DNA from: Symsagittifera roscoffensis
Taxonomy: Eukaryota; Xenacoelomorpha; Acoela; Convolutidae
Reading direction: 5' to 3'
Assembly: GCF_963678635.1 (NCBI RefSeq)
Contig: NC_087063.1
Span: 82,695,574-82,759,573, forward strand
Length of the DNA: 64,000 bases
Under the pieces are notes generated by a model. That model was not told the DNA's origin. It made no database searches and saw only the letters and a list, made by a program, of their open reading frames with translations. Below, in pieces: positions 11,829 through 22,472 of the stretch. The number at the start of each line of letters is the position of its first letter. Within the stretch, counting starts at the first letter, position 1. Made by a program: the position numbers and the translations under genes.

Positions 11829-12001
11829 TATAAATCAAAATCAAGCCATTTTGTGATTTTCCTCTGGGACACCGAAAGAGAAAAACTAGCTCAATGTCTG
11901 AAGGTCGGTTGCGATATATTTAAATTTAAGCAGTTTCGACTCAACGCAAAATTTAACGAAGATATAAAAAGTTTCAAGTTTTGTTGCCAGTCAATTCACA
12001 G

Positions 12002-12226
12002 TCATTTGGAATTCGAAACAACTACGTCTAATTCGTCACCTTTCGAATTCTTCTTCGTGTCATTTGATGTAAAAATTATGGCAGCCGCCGACGATATTTC
12101 GCTTTTAATATCGGCTTCCTTCGATAGTTGATTCGTGCATCGATCACAGGTAAACAGCAGACCTCCAATTACGGCCGAAAAACAGATCAACAATATACAA
12201 ACGAGCCCAACAAGTAACAAAAGCAT
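12002..12226 (-). CDS. Small single-pass membrane protein, 74 aa, unrecognised
   Basis: The first ATG of the frame gives MLLLLVGLVCILLICFSAVI, a signal-anchor or signal-peptide-like helix (residues 1-25). A CDRC pair and a polar tail follow (QLSKEADIKSE, then a Lys/Asp/Ser-rich end, VVVSNSK). The frame ends in TGA. Codon use (many TCG, GAC and GCC codons) differs from neighbouring intergenic DNA. The gene lies 445 bp downstream of the next membrane-protein gene on the same strand. The start could lie in an upstream exon, because the frame is open a few codons further (FKGYISI). No family was recognised. Confidence 0.55.
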   Translation of the reverse strand: MLLLLVGLVCILLICFSAVIGGLLFTCDRCTNQLSKEADIKSEISSAAAIIFTSNDTKKNSKGDELDVVVSNSK

Positions 12227-12670
12227 GATTGAAATGTAACCTTTGAACAATGTAAAAAGTAATTAGTGTTTTAAGCTAATCTACAATGTTTGGGAGAATA
12301 TGTCTGTCATATTTTGATGGCCCACTTATTTTTATTTGTGCCAGATAATCACATTTGTCATCAAATAAATTCTGGTAAAATCAATCAAACACAGAGCTTT
12401 ACCAACCAAAAGAATAAAATGATAATGCTCCAAACTATGTGTGCATCAGCGAATGAAACTTTTTGCGCGTTATAAAACGAAATCTAAAAACCCAATAAAA
12501 ACTCAGACCTGAAATTCACTTATAAAAACAGTATTTCAATATAATAGTTTAATTCGGTTTCCTAGTTTCAAACAGCAATTCACTATTTTGAAAACAAAAT
12601 TCTTTTGAAAACAAAATTACAAGCCACGCAAGGACTTTTTAGGCCAAGATTCGATATTGTTCGGTTCCCT

Positions 12671-12949
12671 TCAAAAATAGTCGTGGTGTTGGTCTTGAAC
12701 TTGAGCCGAATACTCCGGTGGCGGAATCAACGGCGACCTCAAAGAAGTGTCCCGCTGGTCCACGAAACACTTCTCATTCTGGCCTTTGACCTTCTTGCAT
12801 ATGGAGGCTATTGCATAGGTAACTAATATGCAGAAAGCGACCAACAGAATTGCCAATGAGGCGATAATAAGGGCCATGATAAGAGCTCTCAAAACTTGCA
12901 AGTTAAGAAAGACATGCCAATCACCAGATTTCGGCATGACATTACCCAT
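12671..12949 (-). CDS. Small single-pass membrane protein with PPxY motif, 92 aa
   Basis: The gene starts at ATG 12949 (MGNVMPKSGD) and ends at TGA 12671-12673. Residues 19-51 form a long hydrophobic helix (LIMALIIASLAILLVAFCIL and onward). A juxtamembrane ICKK and a short cytoplasmic-looking tail follow, with PPPEY near the C-terminus and then a Gln/His-rich end. PPxY is the ligand of WW domains such as those in Nedd4-type ubiquitin ligases, so the tail may recruit such a partner. That is inference. Shisa- and WBP1-like proteins share this layout, but I see no decisive similarity. The part around codons 30-75 is copied in the array at 14.2-20.8 kb. An acceptor-like TTTTTTAG lies about 50 bp upstream of the ATG. 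Confidence 0.65.
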   Translation of the reverse strand: MGNVMPKSGDWHVFLNLQVLRALIMALIIASLAILLVAFCILVTYAIASICKKVKGQNEKCFVDQRDTSLRSPLIPPPEYSAQVQDQHHDYF

Positions 12950-13217
12950 TTTATAAAAAAATATATATGTATTACAACTTTAGCAAGTCAATATTACCTA
13001 AAAAACTCAGACTGCAATACGAGCAGAATTTTTTAATGAGAGCAAAAGTCATCAAAACTTCAAATAACATATGATGGCTGATTTCGAAGCATAAATAAAG
13101 CTCGCAGTCGCAGTATAAGTAAGAGTACCATGTGCGTTAACTAAGGCAACAAGAAACAGTATTAATTAACTATAGCTACCGTTACTAAGGCAAACTACTG
13201 TCGATGTCGCAAATATC

Positions 13218-13752
13218 CTAATAATTTCCAGGAAGATACAAAGAAGAGCCTTCGGAATCGCAAACCTTTTTAACTATCATTTCAGAACCTGAATCAGACT
13301 GACATGAAATTTGTTTCAATACAGTTCGAGATTTTTTTTCATGTAACAGATGTAGAAAAATGACGTGAATGACCCAAGGTTATAGTTTCTTTCAACTACG
13401 TCAAGTGGACAGAACAAAAATTGTTGTTCTCATTAAAATTGCCTGAAATACGCCGGCATTAAAAATAAATATTACTTACAAGTTGTACCACTTTCAGAGC
13501 TCCTTTGGGAAGAGCCAACACTTCTAAGTTGAAAGATGACGAGCTCTGAAATGTCAGAAAGCACTGTCATCACTTGGCTTTGAATAGACCGAACTATTCG
13601 ACGCTCAAATAAGAAAATAATTTAATGTTTCAAAACGTATTTCAAAAGGCGTTTCTTTGCTTATTAATTTTTACAAAAATTTCAAAACATACTACAAAAG
13701 ACTGAACTTAACTTACTTGTATAGCTCGCAGTCCCGAGGAGACGTTATCCAT
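13218..13752 (-). CDS. Three-exon gene for a 76-aa protein, unrecognised
   Basis: Three exons join in frame: 13717-13752 (ATG, MDNVSSGLRAIQ, donor CAA|GTAAGT), 13480-13603 (acceptor TTATTTGAG, donor ACTT|GTAAGT) and 13218-13288 (acceptor CTGATTCAG, ending in TAG). Lengths of 36, 124 and 71 bp sum to 77 codons. The product is hydrophilic, with a basic start (RRIVRSIQSQ), a short hydrophobic segment (LVIFQL), a Ser-rich stretch and two cysteines. No signal peptide or membrane helix is seen. The exons are bounded by two strong GTAAGT donors, which is the best evidence the gene is real. An acceptor-like ATTTCAG lies 6 bp before the ATG. The function is unknown. Confidence 0.6.
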
Positions 13753-13847
13753 GCTTGTCTGAAATATATTTTACCATAAACAATAGCTGTTCATTGGGCA
13801 AGTGAAACGTACCCTGAAAACAAACCTATTATATAACAAAGTTTTTT

Positions 13848-13960
13848 TAGCCCGCGGCGCAGAAAATTATAGTGTTCTAGGAGCGCGCGGAAAATCAATT
13901 TGGTCAACATTAAAAAAAGTCATCAAAATTTGAAAATCCGTAAATTTTTTGAACATCGAT
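13848..13960 (+). mobile_element. Truncated copy of the hAT-like MITE
   Basis: CCGCGGCGCAGAAA, then ATAGTGTTCTAGGAG and AAAATCAATTTGGTC, match the right-hand third of the elements at 21973-22367 and 34549-34959. The ends are missing. Confidence 0.55.
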
Positions 13961-14165
13961 TTAAAATATCCGAAAAAACTGAAAATTATCTGCATTTCAA
14001 ACGCTTTTTTCTCAAACTGGGTTGACTTCAGATAAGAAGTGACGATGAAAAGGTGCTTGTAATTGTGCATAATACAATTAGTCTGAATTGTTCCGTTTAA
14101 GTCCAACCATAAAATTCAAAACTTAGATTGAACAAGCGTCTTAGAAATCCAACTAAATTTGAACA

Positions 14166-14310
14166 AGATGTACTGGGCGGAATCAACAGCGACCTCAAAG
14201 AAATGTCCTGCTGCTCCACGAAACACTTCTCATTCTGACTTTTATCCTTTTTGCATATGGAGACTATTGCATAGGTAACTAATATGCAGAAAGCGACCTT
14301 CAAAATTGCC
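14166..14310 (-). pseudogene. Partial duplicate of the 12671-12949 exon
   Basis: The segment repeats the second half of that exon, including VAFCILVTYAI, SICKK, NEKCFV and DISLRS. It loses the frame before the PPxY motif. It forms the left edge of the 1.63-kb tandem array, and shorter versions recur in each later unit near 15875-15965, 17510-17600 and 19140-19230. Confidence 0.7.
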
Positions 14311-17300
14311 AGAACTGAAAGTTTTTACACACAAGTAATTTATTCAACGGAGTCTTCGATAATATATCCATCTTGGATTTTGTTACGCCAAGAAAGACGG
14401 CCATTTTGGTATAAAAAATTTGAAATTGTCCTTAGTTTTTCTTGTACTTTTATTAAGGAAATTCATCAAGCCGGATAAGATCAGTAAAAAATTATCTCAA
14501 AATCAGGTCCGCAAGTAAACATTAAGCATGAGAAGTCAATGATTTATTTTATAATTTTGAAGTCCATTTTCACGACTATTGTATTGCCGTTTAGGTATTA
14601 ATAGGAGCTTTTCAAAACAGAGGCGAAGATGGGCTTGGCACCACTTGCGATACAAATGACGAAAACCGCTCAGTGTTGGTGCAATTAGATCGAACAAAAT
14701 GAATAGGCAAATTTTGAAAGATAGACAATATAATGTGAAATTAGCATCGAAAGAAAAATTACAAAGCGGTTAGAAAGCCGAAAAGAGCTCAGCAGAAACC
14801 CTTTAGAGCGAAAAAAAATCAATAAAATTTAAGACTTATAAAGAGTCCCTTTACTCTTCAAAATTAATAAGCTCCCTGCTCCTAAAAAAACTTTATGTGT
14901 AAGCTCCCTGCACACACAAAAAACTTTATTTAATTGCCAAATGAAACAAAATGAAGCCACTAAGCCGATATAACTGAGGCGAAAATAAGACTAATAAAAA
15001 ATATTAGGTCCACCTCACCCTCAAAACAAAGATACGCATACAAAGACTTTTTGTCACTCGTCGAAAGAGGCAATATGAGGCCATTAAGCCGATATAACAT
15101 AAACCAAAACTTAACAAGCCGAAAAAAGGCAAAATCTGAAAAAATCTTGCCAAAGGAAAAATTTGATCTATAATTCGTATTAAGATTTTTTTAGCATTTG
15201 GCGCAATCCAGAGAGGAGCTCAAAAGTTATCTTTTAGTTCTTATAACTACTAAACAAGATATCACTAAGCCGATAAAATATCAGCTGAAATCATTTGAGG
15301 CAGAAAAGTTTTTCGACAAAAAAAAACAAAAAAAGAAAACACACGAAGTTCGCGTTAGTAAAAATACTAACAGCAGAAATAAATCAGAACACTTAAAGCA
15401 AATACAATGTTAATTATGAACAGCAAAAAATTCTTCGATGAGGCAGGCAAAACATAAGCAGACAAATAATCAGCCGACAATTTTTGTGAAATGGACAATT
15501 TCCTGTTTAAAAAAACAGGCCCTGATATATTCGAACTCAGGACCTTTGTTTCCAAGGCTAAGTGTGCCGGGAACGCTAAAAAATCTGATCAACATTATGA
15601 ACTGAAATTAAAGTTACCATTTCTACTTTCGACCATTCTGTGAACAACGTTATTTACGGAAAAAATTAAGTCTAGTATCCGATTGCAATACCCTTGCTTA
15701 ACGCAAAGGTAATCGAAATCAATACTCCTAACGGGCAAATATAGTTTTGGTTAACTTAAAAGTAACCTGATAACTGAAACGCAATTCTCCAAATGAAAAT
15801 ATCTCCAAATCTGTGGTCTTTTCAGGGAAAACAACATATAATTATTTACAATTCATTATAAAATTCGACTTGCTCCACGAAATAATTCTCATTCTGACTT
15901 TTAACCTTTTTGCATATGGAGACTTTTGCATAGGTAACAAATATGCAGAAAGCGACCTTCAAAACTGCCAGAACTGAAAGATTTTACAAACAAGTATTTT
16001 ATTCCACGGAGTCTTTGATAATATATCCATCTTGGATTTTGTTAAGCCAAGAAAGATGGCCATTTTGTTATAAAAAAAATTGAAAATGTCCTTAGTTTTT
16101 CTTGTACTTTTATTAAGGAAATTCATCAAGCCGGATAAAATCAGTAAAACATTCTCTCAAAATCAGGTCCGCAAGTAAACATTAAGCATGAGAAGTCAAT
16201 GATTTATTTCATAATTTTGAAGTCCATTAGGTATTAATAGGAGCTTTTCAAAACAGAGGCGAAGATGGGCTTGGCACCACTTGCGATACAAATGACGAAA
16301 ACCGCTCAGTGTTGGTGCAATTAGATCGATCAAAATGAATAGGCAAATTTTGAAAGATAGACAATATAATGTGAAATTAGCATCGAAAGAAAAATTACAA
16401 AGCGGTTAGAAAGCCGAAAAGAGCTCAGCAGAAACCCTTTAGAGCGAAAAAAAATCAATAAAATTTAAGACTTATAAAGAGTCCCTTTACTCCTCAAAAT
16501 TAAGAAGCTCCCTGCTCCTAAAAAAACTTTATGTGTAAGCTCCCTGCACACACAAAAAACTTTATTTAATTGCCAAATGAAACAATATGAAGCCACTTAG
16601 CCGATATAACTGAGGCGAAATTAAGACTAATAAAAAATATTAAGTCCACCTCACCCTCATAACAAAGAGACGCATACAAAGACTTTTTGTCACTCGTCGA
16701 AAGAGGCAATATGAGGCCATTAAGCCGATATAACATAAACCAAAACTTAACAAGCCGAAAAAAGGCAAAATCTGAAAAAATCTTGCCAAAGGAAAAATTT
16801 GATCTATAATTCGTATTAAGATTTTTTAGCATTTGGTGCAATCCAGAGAGGAGCTCAAAAGTTATCTTTTAGTTCTTATAACTACTAAACAAGATATCAC
16901 TAAGCCGATAAAATATCAGCTGAAATCATTTGAGGCAGAAAAGTTTTTCAACAAAAAAAAACAAAAAAAGAAAACACACGAAGTTCGCGTTAGTAAAAAT
17001 ACTAACAGCAGAAATAAATCAGAACACTTAAAGCAAATACAATGTTAATTATGAACAGCAAAAAATTCTTCGATGAGGCAGGCAAAACATAAGCAGACAA
17101 ATAATCAGCCGACAATTTTTGTGAAATGGACAATTTCCTGTTTAAAAAAACAGGCCCTGATATATTCGAACTCAGGACCTTTGTTTCCAGGCTAAGTGTG
17201 CCGGGAACGCTAAAAAATCTGATCAACATTATGAACTGAAATTAAAGTTACCATTTCTACTTTCGACCATTCTGTGAACAACGTTATTCACGGAAAAAAT

Positions 17301-20300
17301 TAAGTCTAGCATCCGATTGCAATACCCTTGCTTGACGCAAAGGTAATCGAAATCAATACTCCTAACGGGCAAATATAGTTTTGTTTAACTTAAAAGTAAC
17401 CTGATAACTGAAACGCAATTCTCCAAATGAAAATATCTCCAAATCTGTGGTCTTTTCAGGGAAAACAACATATAATTATTTACAATTCATTATAAAATTC
17501 GACTTGCTCCACGAAACACTTCTCATTCTGACCTTTAACCTTTTTGCATAGGGAGACTATTGCATAGGTAACAAATATGCAGAAAGCGACCTTCAAAATT
17601 GCCAGAACTGAAAGTTTTTACACACAAGTATTTTATTCCACGGAGTCTTTGATAATATATCCATCTTGGATTTTGTTAAGCCAAGAAAGATGGCCATTTT
17701 GTTATAAAAAACTTGAAATTTTCCTTAGTTTTTCTTGTACTTTTATTAAGGAAATTCATCAAGCCGGATAAAATCAGTAAAAAATTCTCTCAAAATCAGG
17801 TCCGCAAGTAAACATTAAGCATGAGATGACAATGATTTATTTCATAATTTTGAAGTCCATTAGGTATTAATAGGAGCTTTTCAAAACAGAGGCGAAGATG
17901 GGCTTGGCACCAATTGCGATACAAATGACGAAAACCGCTCAGTGTTGGTGCAATTAGATCGATCAAAATGAATAGGCAAATTTTGAAAGATAGACAATAT
18001 AATGTGAAATTAGCATCGAAAGAAAAATTACAAAGCGGTTAGAAAGCCGAAAAGAGCTCAGCAGAAACCCTTTAGACCGGAAAAAAATCAATAAAATTTA
18101 AGACTTACAAAGAGTCCCTTTACTCCTCAAATTCATTAAGCTCCCTGCTCCTAAAAAAACTTTATGTGTAAGCTCCCTGCACACACAAAAAACTTTATTT
18201 AATTGCCAAATGAAACAAAATGAAGCCACTAAGCCGATATAACTGAGGCGAAAATAAGACTAATAAAAAATATTAAGTCCACCTCACCCTCAAAACAAAG
18301 ATACGCATACAAAGACTTTTTGTCACTCGTCGAAAGAGGCAATATGAGGCCATTAAGCCGATATAACATAAACCAAAACTTAACAAGCCGAAAAAAGGCA
18401 AAATCTGAAAAAATCTTGCCAAAGGAAAAATTTGATCTATAAGTCGTATTAAGATTTTTTAGCATTAGGTGCAATCCAGAGAGGAGCTCAAAAAATATGT
18501 TTTAGTCCTTATAACTACTAAACAAGATATCACTATGCCGATAAAATATCAGCTGAAATCATTTGAGGCAGAAAAGTTTTTCAACAAAAAAAAACAAAAA
18601 AAGAAAACACACGAAGTTCGCGTTAGTAAAAATACTAACAGCAGAAATAAATCAGAACACTTAAAGCAACTACAATGTTAATTATGAACAGCAACAAATT
18701 CTTCGATGAGGCAGGCAAAACATAAGCAGACAAATAATCAGCCGACAATTTTTGTGAAATGGACAATTTCCTGTTTAAAAAACAGGCCCTGATATATTCG
18801 AACTCAGGACCTTTGTTTCCAGGCTAAGTGTGCCGGGAACGCTAAGAAATCTGATCAACATTATGAACTGAAATTAAAGTTACCATTTCTACTTTCGACC
18901 ATTCTGTGAACAACGTTATTTACGTAAAAAAGTAAGTCTAGTATCCGATTGCAATACCCTTGCTTAACGCAAAGGTAATCAAAATCAATACTCCTAACGG
19001 GCAAATATAGTTTTGGTTAACTTAAAAGTAACCTGATAACTGAAACGCAATTCTCCAAATGAAAATATCTCCAAATCTGTGGTCTTTTCAGGGAAAACAA
19101 CATAATTATTTACAATTCATTATAAAATTCGACTTGCTCCACGAAACACTTCTCATTCTGACCTTTAACCTTTTTGCATATGGAGACTATTGCATAGGTA
19201 ACAAATATGCAGAAAGCGACCTTCAAAATTGCCAGAACTGAAAGTTTTTACACACAAGTATTTTATTCCACGGAGTCTTTGATAATATATCCATCTTGGA
19301 TTTTGTTAAGCCAAGAAAGATGGCCATTTTGTTATAAAAAACTTGAAATTGTCCTTAGTTTTTCTTGTACTTTTATTAAGGAAATTCATCAAGCCGGATA
19401 AAATCAGTAAAAAATTCTCTCAAAATCAGGTCCGCAAGTAAACATTAAGCATGAGAAGTCAATGATTTATTTCATAATTTTGAAGTCCATTAGGTATTAA
19501 TAGGAGCTTTTCAAAACAGGGGCGAAGATGGGCTTGGCACCAATTGCGATACAAATGACGAAAACCGCTCAGTGTTGGTGCAATTAGATCGATCAAAATG
19601 AATAGGCAAATTTTGAAACATAGACAATATAATGTGAAATTAGCATCGAAAGAAAAATTACAAAGCGGTTAGAAAGCCGAAAAGAGCTCAGCAGAAACCC
19701 TTTAGACCGGAAAAAAATCAATAAAATTTAAGACTTATAAAGAGTCCCTTTACTCCTCAAATTTATTAAGCTCCCTGCTCCTAAAAAAACTTTATGTGTA
19801 AGCTCCCTGCACACACAAAAAACTTTATTTAATTGCCAAATGAAAAATGAAGCCACTAAGCCGATATAACTGAGGCGAAAATAAGACTAATAAAAAATAT
19901 TAAGTCCACCTCACCCTCAAAACAAAGATACGCATACAAAGACTTTTTGTCACTCGTCGAAAGAGGCAATATGAGGCCATTAAGCCGATATAACAAACCA
20001 AAACTTAACAAGCCGAAAAAAGGAAAAATCTGAAAAAACCTTGCCAAAGGAAAAATTTGATCTATAAGTCGTATTAAGATTTTTTAGCATTAGGTGCAAT
20101 CCAGAGAGGAGCTCAAAAATTATGTTTTAGTCCTTATAACTACTAAACAAGATATCACTATGCCGATAAAATATCAGCTGAAATCATTTGAGGCAGAAAA
20201 GTTTTTCAACAAAAAAAAACAAAAAGAAAACACACGAAGTTCGCGTTAGTAAAAATACTAACAGCAGAAATAAATCAGAACACTTAAAGCAACTACAATG

Positions 20301-20757
20301 TTAATTATGAACAGCAAAAAATTCTTCGATGAGGCAGGCAAAACATAAGCAGACAAATAATCAGCCGACAATTTTTGTGAAATGGACAATTTCCTGTTTA
20401 AAAAACAGGCCCTGATATATTCGAACTCAGGACCTTTGTTTCCAGGCTAAGTGTGCCGGGAACGCTAAGAAATCTGATCAACATTATGAACTGAAATTAA
20501 AGTTACCATTTCTACTTTCGACCATTCTGTGAACAACGTTATTTACGGAAAAAATTAAGTCTAGTACCCGATTGCAATACCCTTGCTTATCGCAAAGGTA
20601 ATCAAAATGAATACTCCTAACGGGCAAATATGGTTTTGGTTAACTTAAAAGTAACCTGATAACAGAAACGCAATTCTCCAAAAAAACTTATCTCCAAATC
20701 CGTGGTCTTTTCAGGTAAAACAACATATAATTATTTACATTTCATTAGAAAATTCGA
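14206..20757. repeat. Tandem array of four ~1.63-kb units
   Basis: Anchor words recur with spacings of about 1661, 1631 and 1630 bp. For example, AGCATGAGA occurs near 14525, 16187, 17818 and 19448. Units run roughly 14206-15868, 15869-17504, 17505-19133 and 19134-20757. Each carries the membrane-protein exon fragment, a block GGCGAAGATGGGCTTGGCAC, runs of TAAGCCGA, a tRNA-like B-box region (TATTCGAACTCAGGACC on the plus strand) and ACCCGATTGCAATACCC. Copies are nearly identical, differing by scattered substitutions and short indels, so the array is young. The repeated ~70-codon frames within (15198-15413 and equivalents) are not supported as genes. Confidence 0.9.
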
Positions 20758-21670
20758 TTTTCACTAATTATCATAACTTACTGACCAAAAATGGGATTTA
20801 TACATAAATTGTAACGAGAAACAATGATTCTAAATCTGTATAACTCACCTTTTTTCAAATAAAGTCTTTGTATATATATCTATCAAATCACTTTTCCAGA
20901 AATGAAAATAATTCATGTGCATGGAAAACAGAAGAAAAGTAATAATTTGGATTTTACTTTAAAAAGAATCAATTGAGCAATTTTTCAATATTATCAGTTA
21001 AATCAGTTTTTGCGCTCTAACTACGGTTCTAATTACACAAAATGGGTTCCTTGTTTCACCCTTATAATATAAATAACTTGAAAAACAGCTCGTTTTGATA
21101 ATTTCGGCCACTTTCGTCGGCCACGAAATGATATTCAATATTAATAATTACACCTAATTGAGGCTAATCTACTAAAAACAAGTCTTTTAAAAATTATAAC
21201 ATTTGCAGAACAAATGCACAATTGCGAGATGAAAAGGAATAGAAACGAAATCGTGAAACATGGTAATATTAATATTAAAGCATTGTAACTATTTGTTAAA
21301 CTATTTTAAGGCACTATTTTTTAAGCTCTGGAAAAAATAGACAGCATCACAATTCGTCAAGTATCAAAATTTGATTTTCTTTAAACTAGTTCGCTCATAG
21401 TATTTCTCAGGAAAGAAAGAAAAAAATGTATTTATCCAACAATGCTAGCATCAAAAAAAATGCAGAGAACGTACAAAAAAGCACCTGAAAATTAGACATT
21501 TAGCTAAATATGAAAGCCGCAAAAGGCACAAGAGACGTCTAAATTACAGTTAATAGCACACTTTTTAGTTCACTCTGAGAGACTAAAAAGACTTAATTAC
21601 TTATAATCAGGTTATGTTTTAGTGATACGCCGGCCTTAAAGCCCTAGTGGATTGGACAGCAGTAATTCTA
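20758..21670. other. Intergenic stretch, no feature seen
   Basis: AT-rich sequence without a supported frame, splice-site pair or repeat on either strand. Confidence 0.4.
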
Positions 21671-21795
21671 TTAGCTCGCAACTAATTCTTGCAGTACGTG
21701 ATCAGTATATTGGGCCGGCTTAATTTCCCGTGAGCACAAATTACACTGAACCAGATCCACATCCTTGTCTCCACTGGTGTCCATGGCAATGACAC
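21671..21795 (-). CDS. Last exon of the U1-type zinc-finger gene
   Basis: The acceptor GGATGTTCCAG at 21796 opens an exon entered with two bases. That matches the one base left by the donor of the exon at 22473-24201. The joined reading is GVIAMDTSGDKDVDLVQ, followed by CNLCSREI and a terminal TDHVLQELVAS before TAA. It adds a further CxxC plus His, which looks like an incomplete ninth finger. The phase match and the finger-like content support the join. Confidence 0.65.
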
Positions 21796-21972
21796 CTGGA
21801 ACATCCAATAATGACCATTAAAAAATAGCAAATTGAAACGTCAAATGGCAAAATTAAGCAAAAAACAAATCAAGGAAAAGTTATAATTTAATTTGCACAG
21901 CTAGCATATAAATAGGTGATAAGTTCAAGTTCCCAGTTGGAAAGCGAACTTGTTAAGAATAATTGTGTCGGA

Positions 21973-22367
21973 CAGTAGCGGATTAAGCGGGGGGAGCCGA
22001 CGCCCCCCCCCCCCCCCCCCCCCTCAGGGATTCGACCCCCTGCCGACCCAAAGGGTCCCCCTTCGTACTATTTTGAGATATCCATTTGTGGCTGACTGAC
22101 CTTAAATTTTTCTAAAGGCGCCAATCTATACTAATTTTGAGGGGAGAGCGCGCGCCGCAAAAATGCGATTTTTTGGTCAAAATTTTCCAAAAAAAGCCTA
22201 AAAACGCCTTTTTTTTCAAAAATTAGCCTGCGGCGCAGAAATTTTTCTCAAATTTGATCTTTATAGTGTTTTGGGAGAGCTGAGATAATCAATTTGGTCG
22301 AACTCAAAAAAAAAGGTTTTCTGAAAATCCGCCCCTCCCCCTAGAGAAATTCCTAGATCCGCGCCTG
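21973..22367 (+). mobile_element. hAT-like MITE (395 bp) with 8-bp target-site duplication
   Basis: The left end CAGTAGCGGATTAAG and the complement of the right end, CAGGCGCGGATCTAG, form a short inverted repeat of hAT type. Flanks are GTGTCGGA (21965-21972) and GTGTCGGG (22368-22375), matching 7 of 8. The interior has a 21-base C run and blocks shared with 34549-34959, such as CGACCCCCTGCCG and ATATCCATTTNTGGCTGAC. Confidence 0.85.
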
Positions 22368-22472
22368 GTGTCGGGGGTTATTTTCATGAAGATAGCAGAA
22401 AAAATTAAATTGAATTTTTTTCTTCCTTATTTTAAATTCTATTATTTATTCATTCAAATAGTCATCACTGAC

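Noticed and set aside
11085-11990. Possible gene on the plus strand (11667-12131 frame)
   Set aside because: It overlaps the antisense of the 12002-12226 gene, and no splice or family support was found. The rest of the stretch shows only AT-rich sequence with a short tail like the ~400-bp repeat near 11640-11695.
15198-20300. Repeated ~70-codon plus-strand frames in each array unit (MAQSREELKSY-type)
   Set aside because: They are Lys-rich frames in AT-rich repeat DNA with no start context, no homology and changing starts. They follow from the repeat itself.
21990-22025. Poly-C run as a regulatory element
   Set aside because: It lies inside the MITE and the second copy has a different G/C run, so it is better explained by slippage in the transposon.
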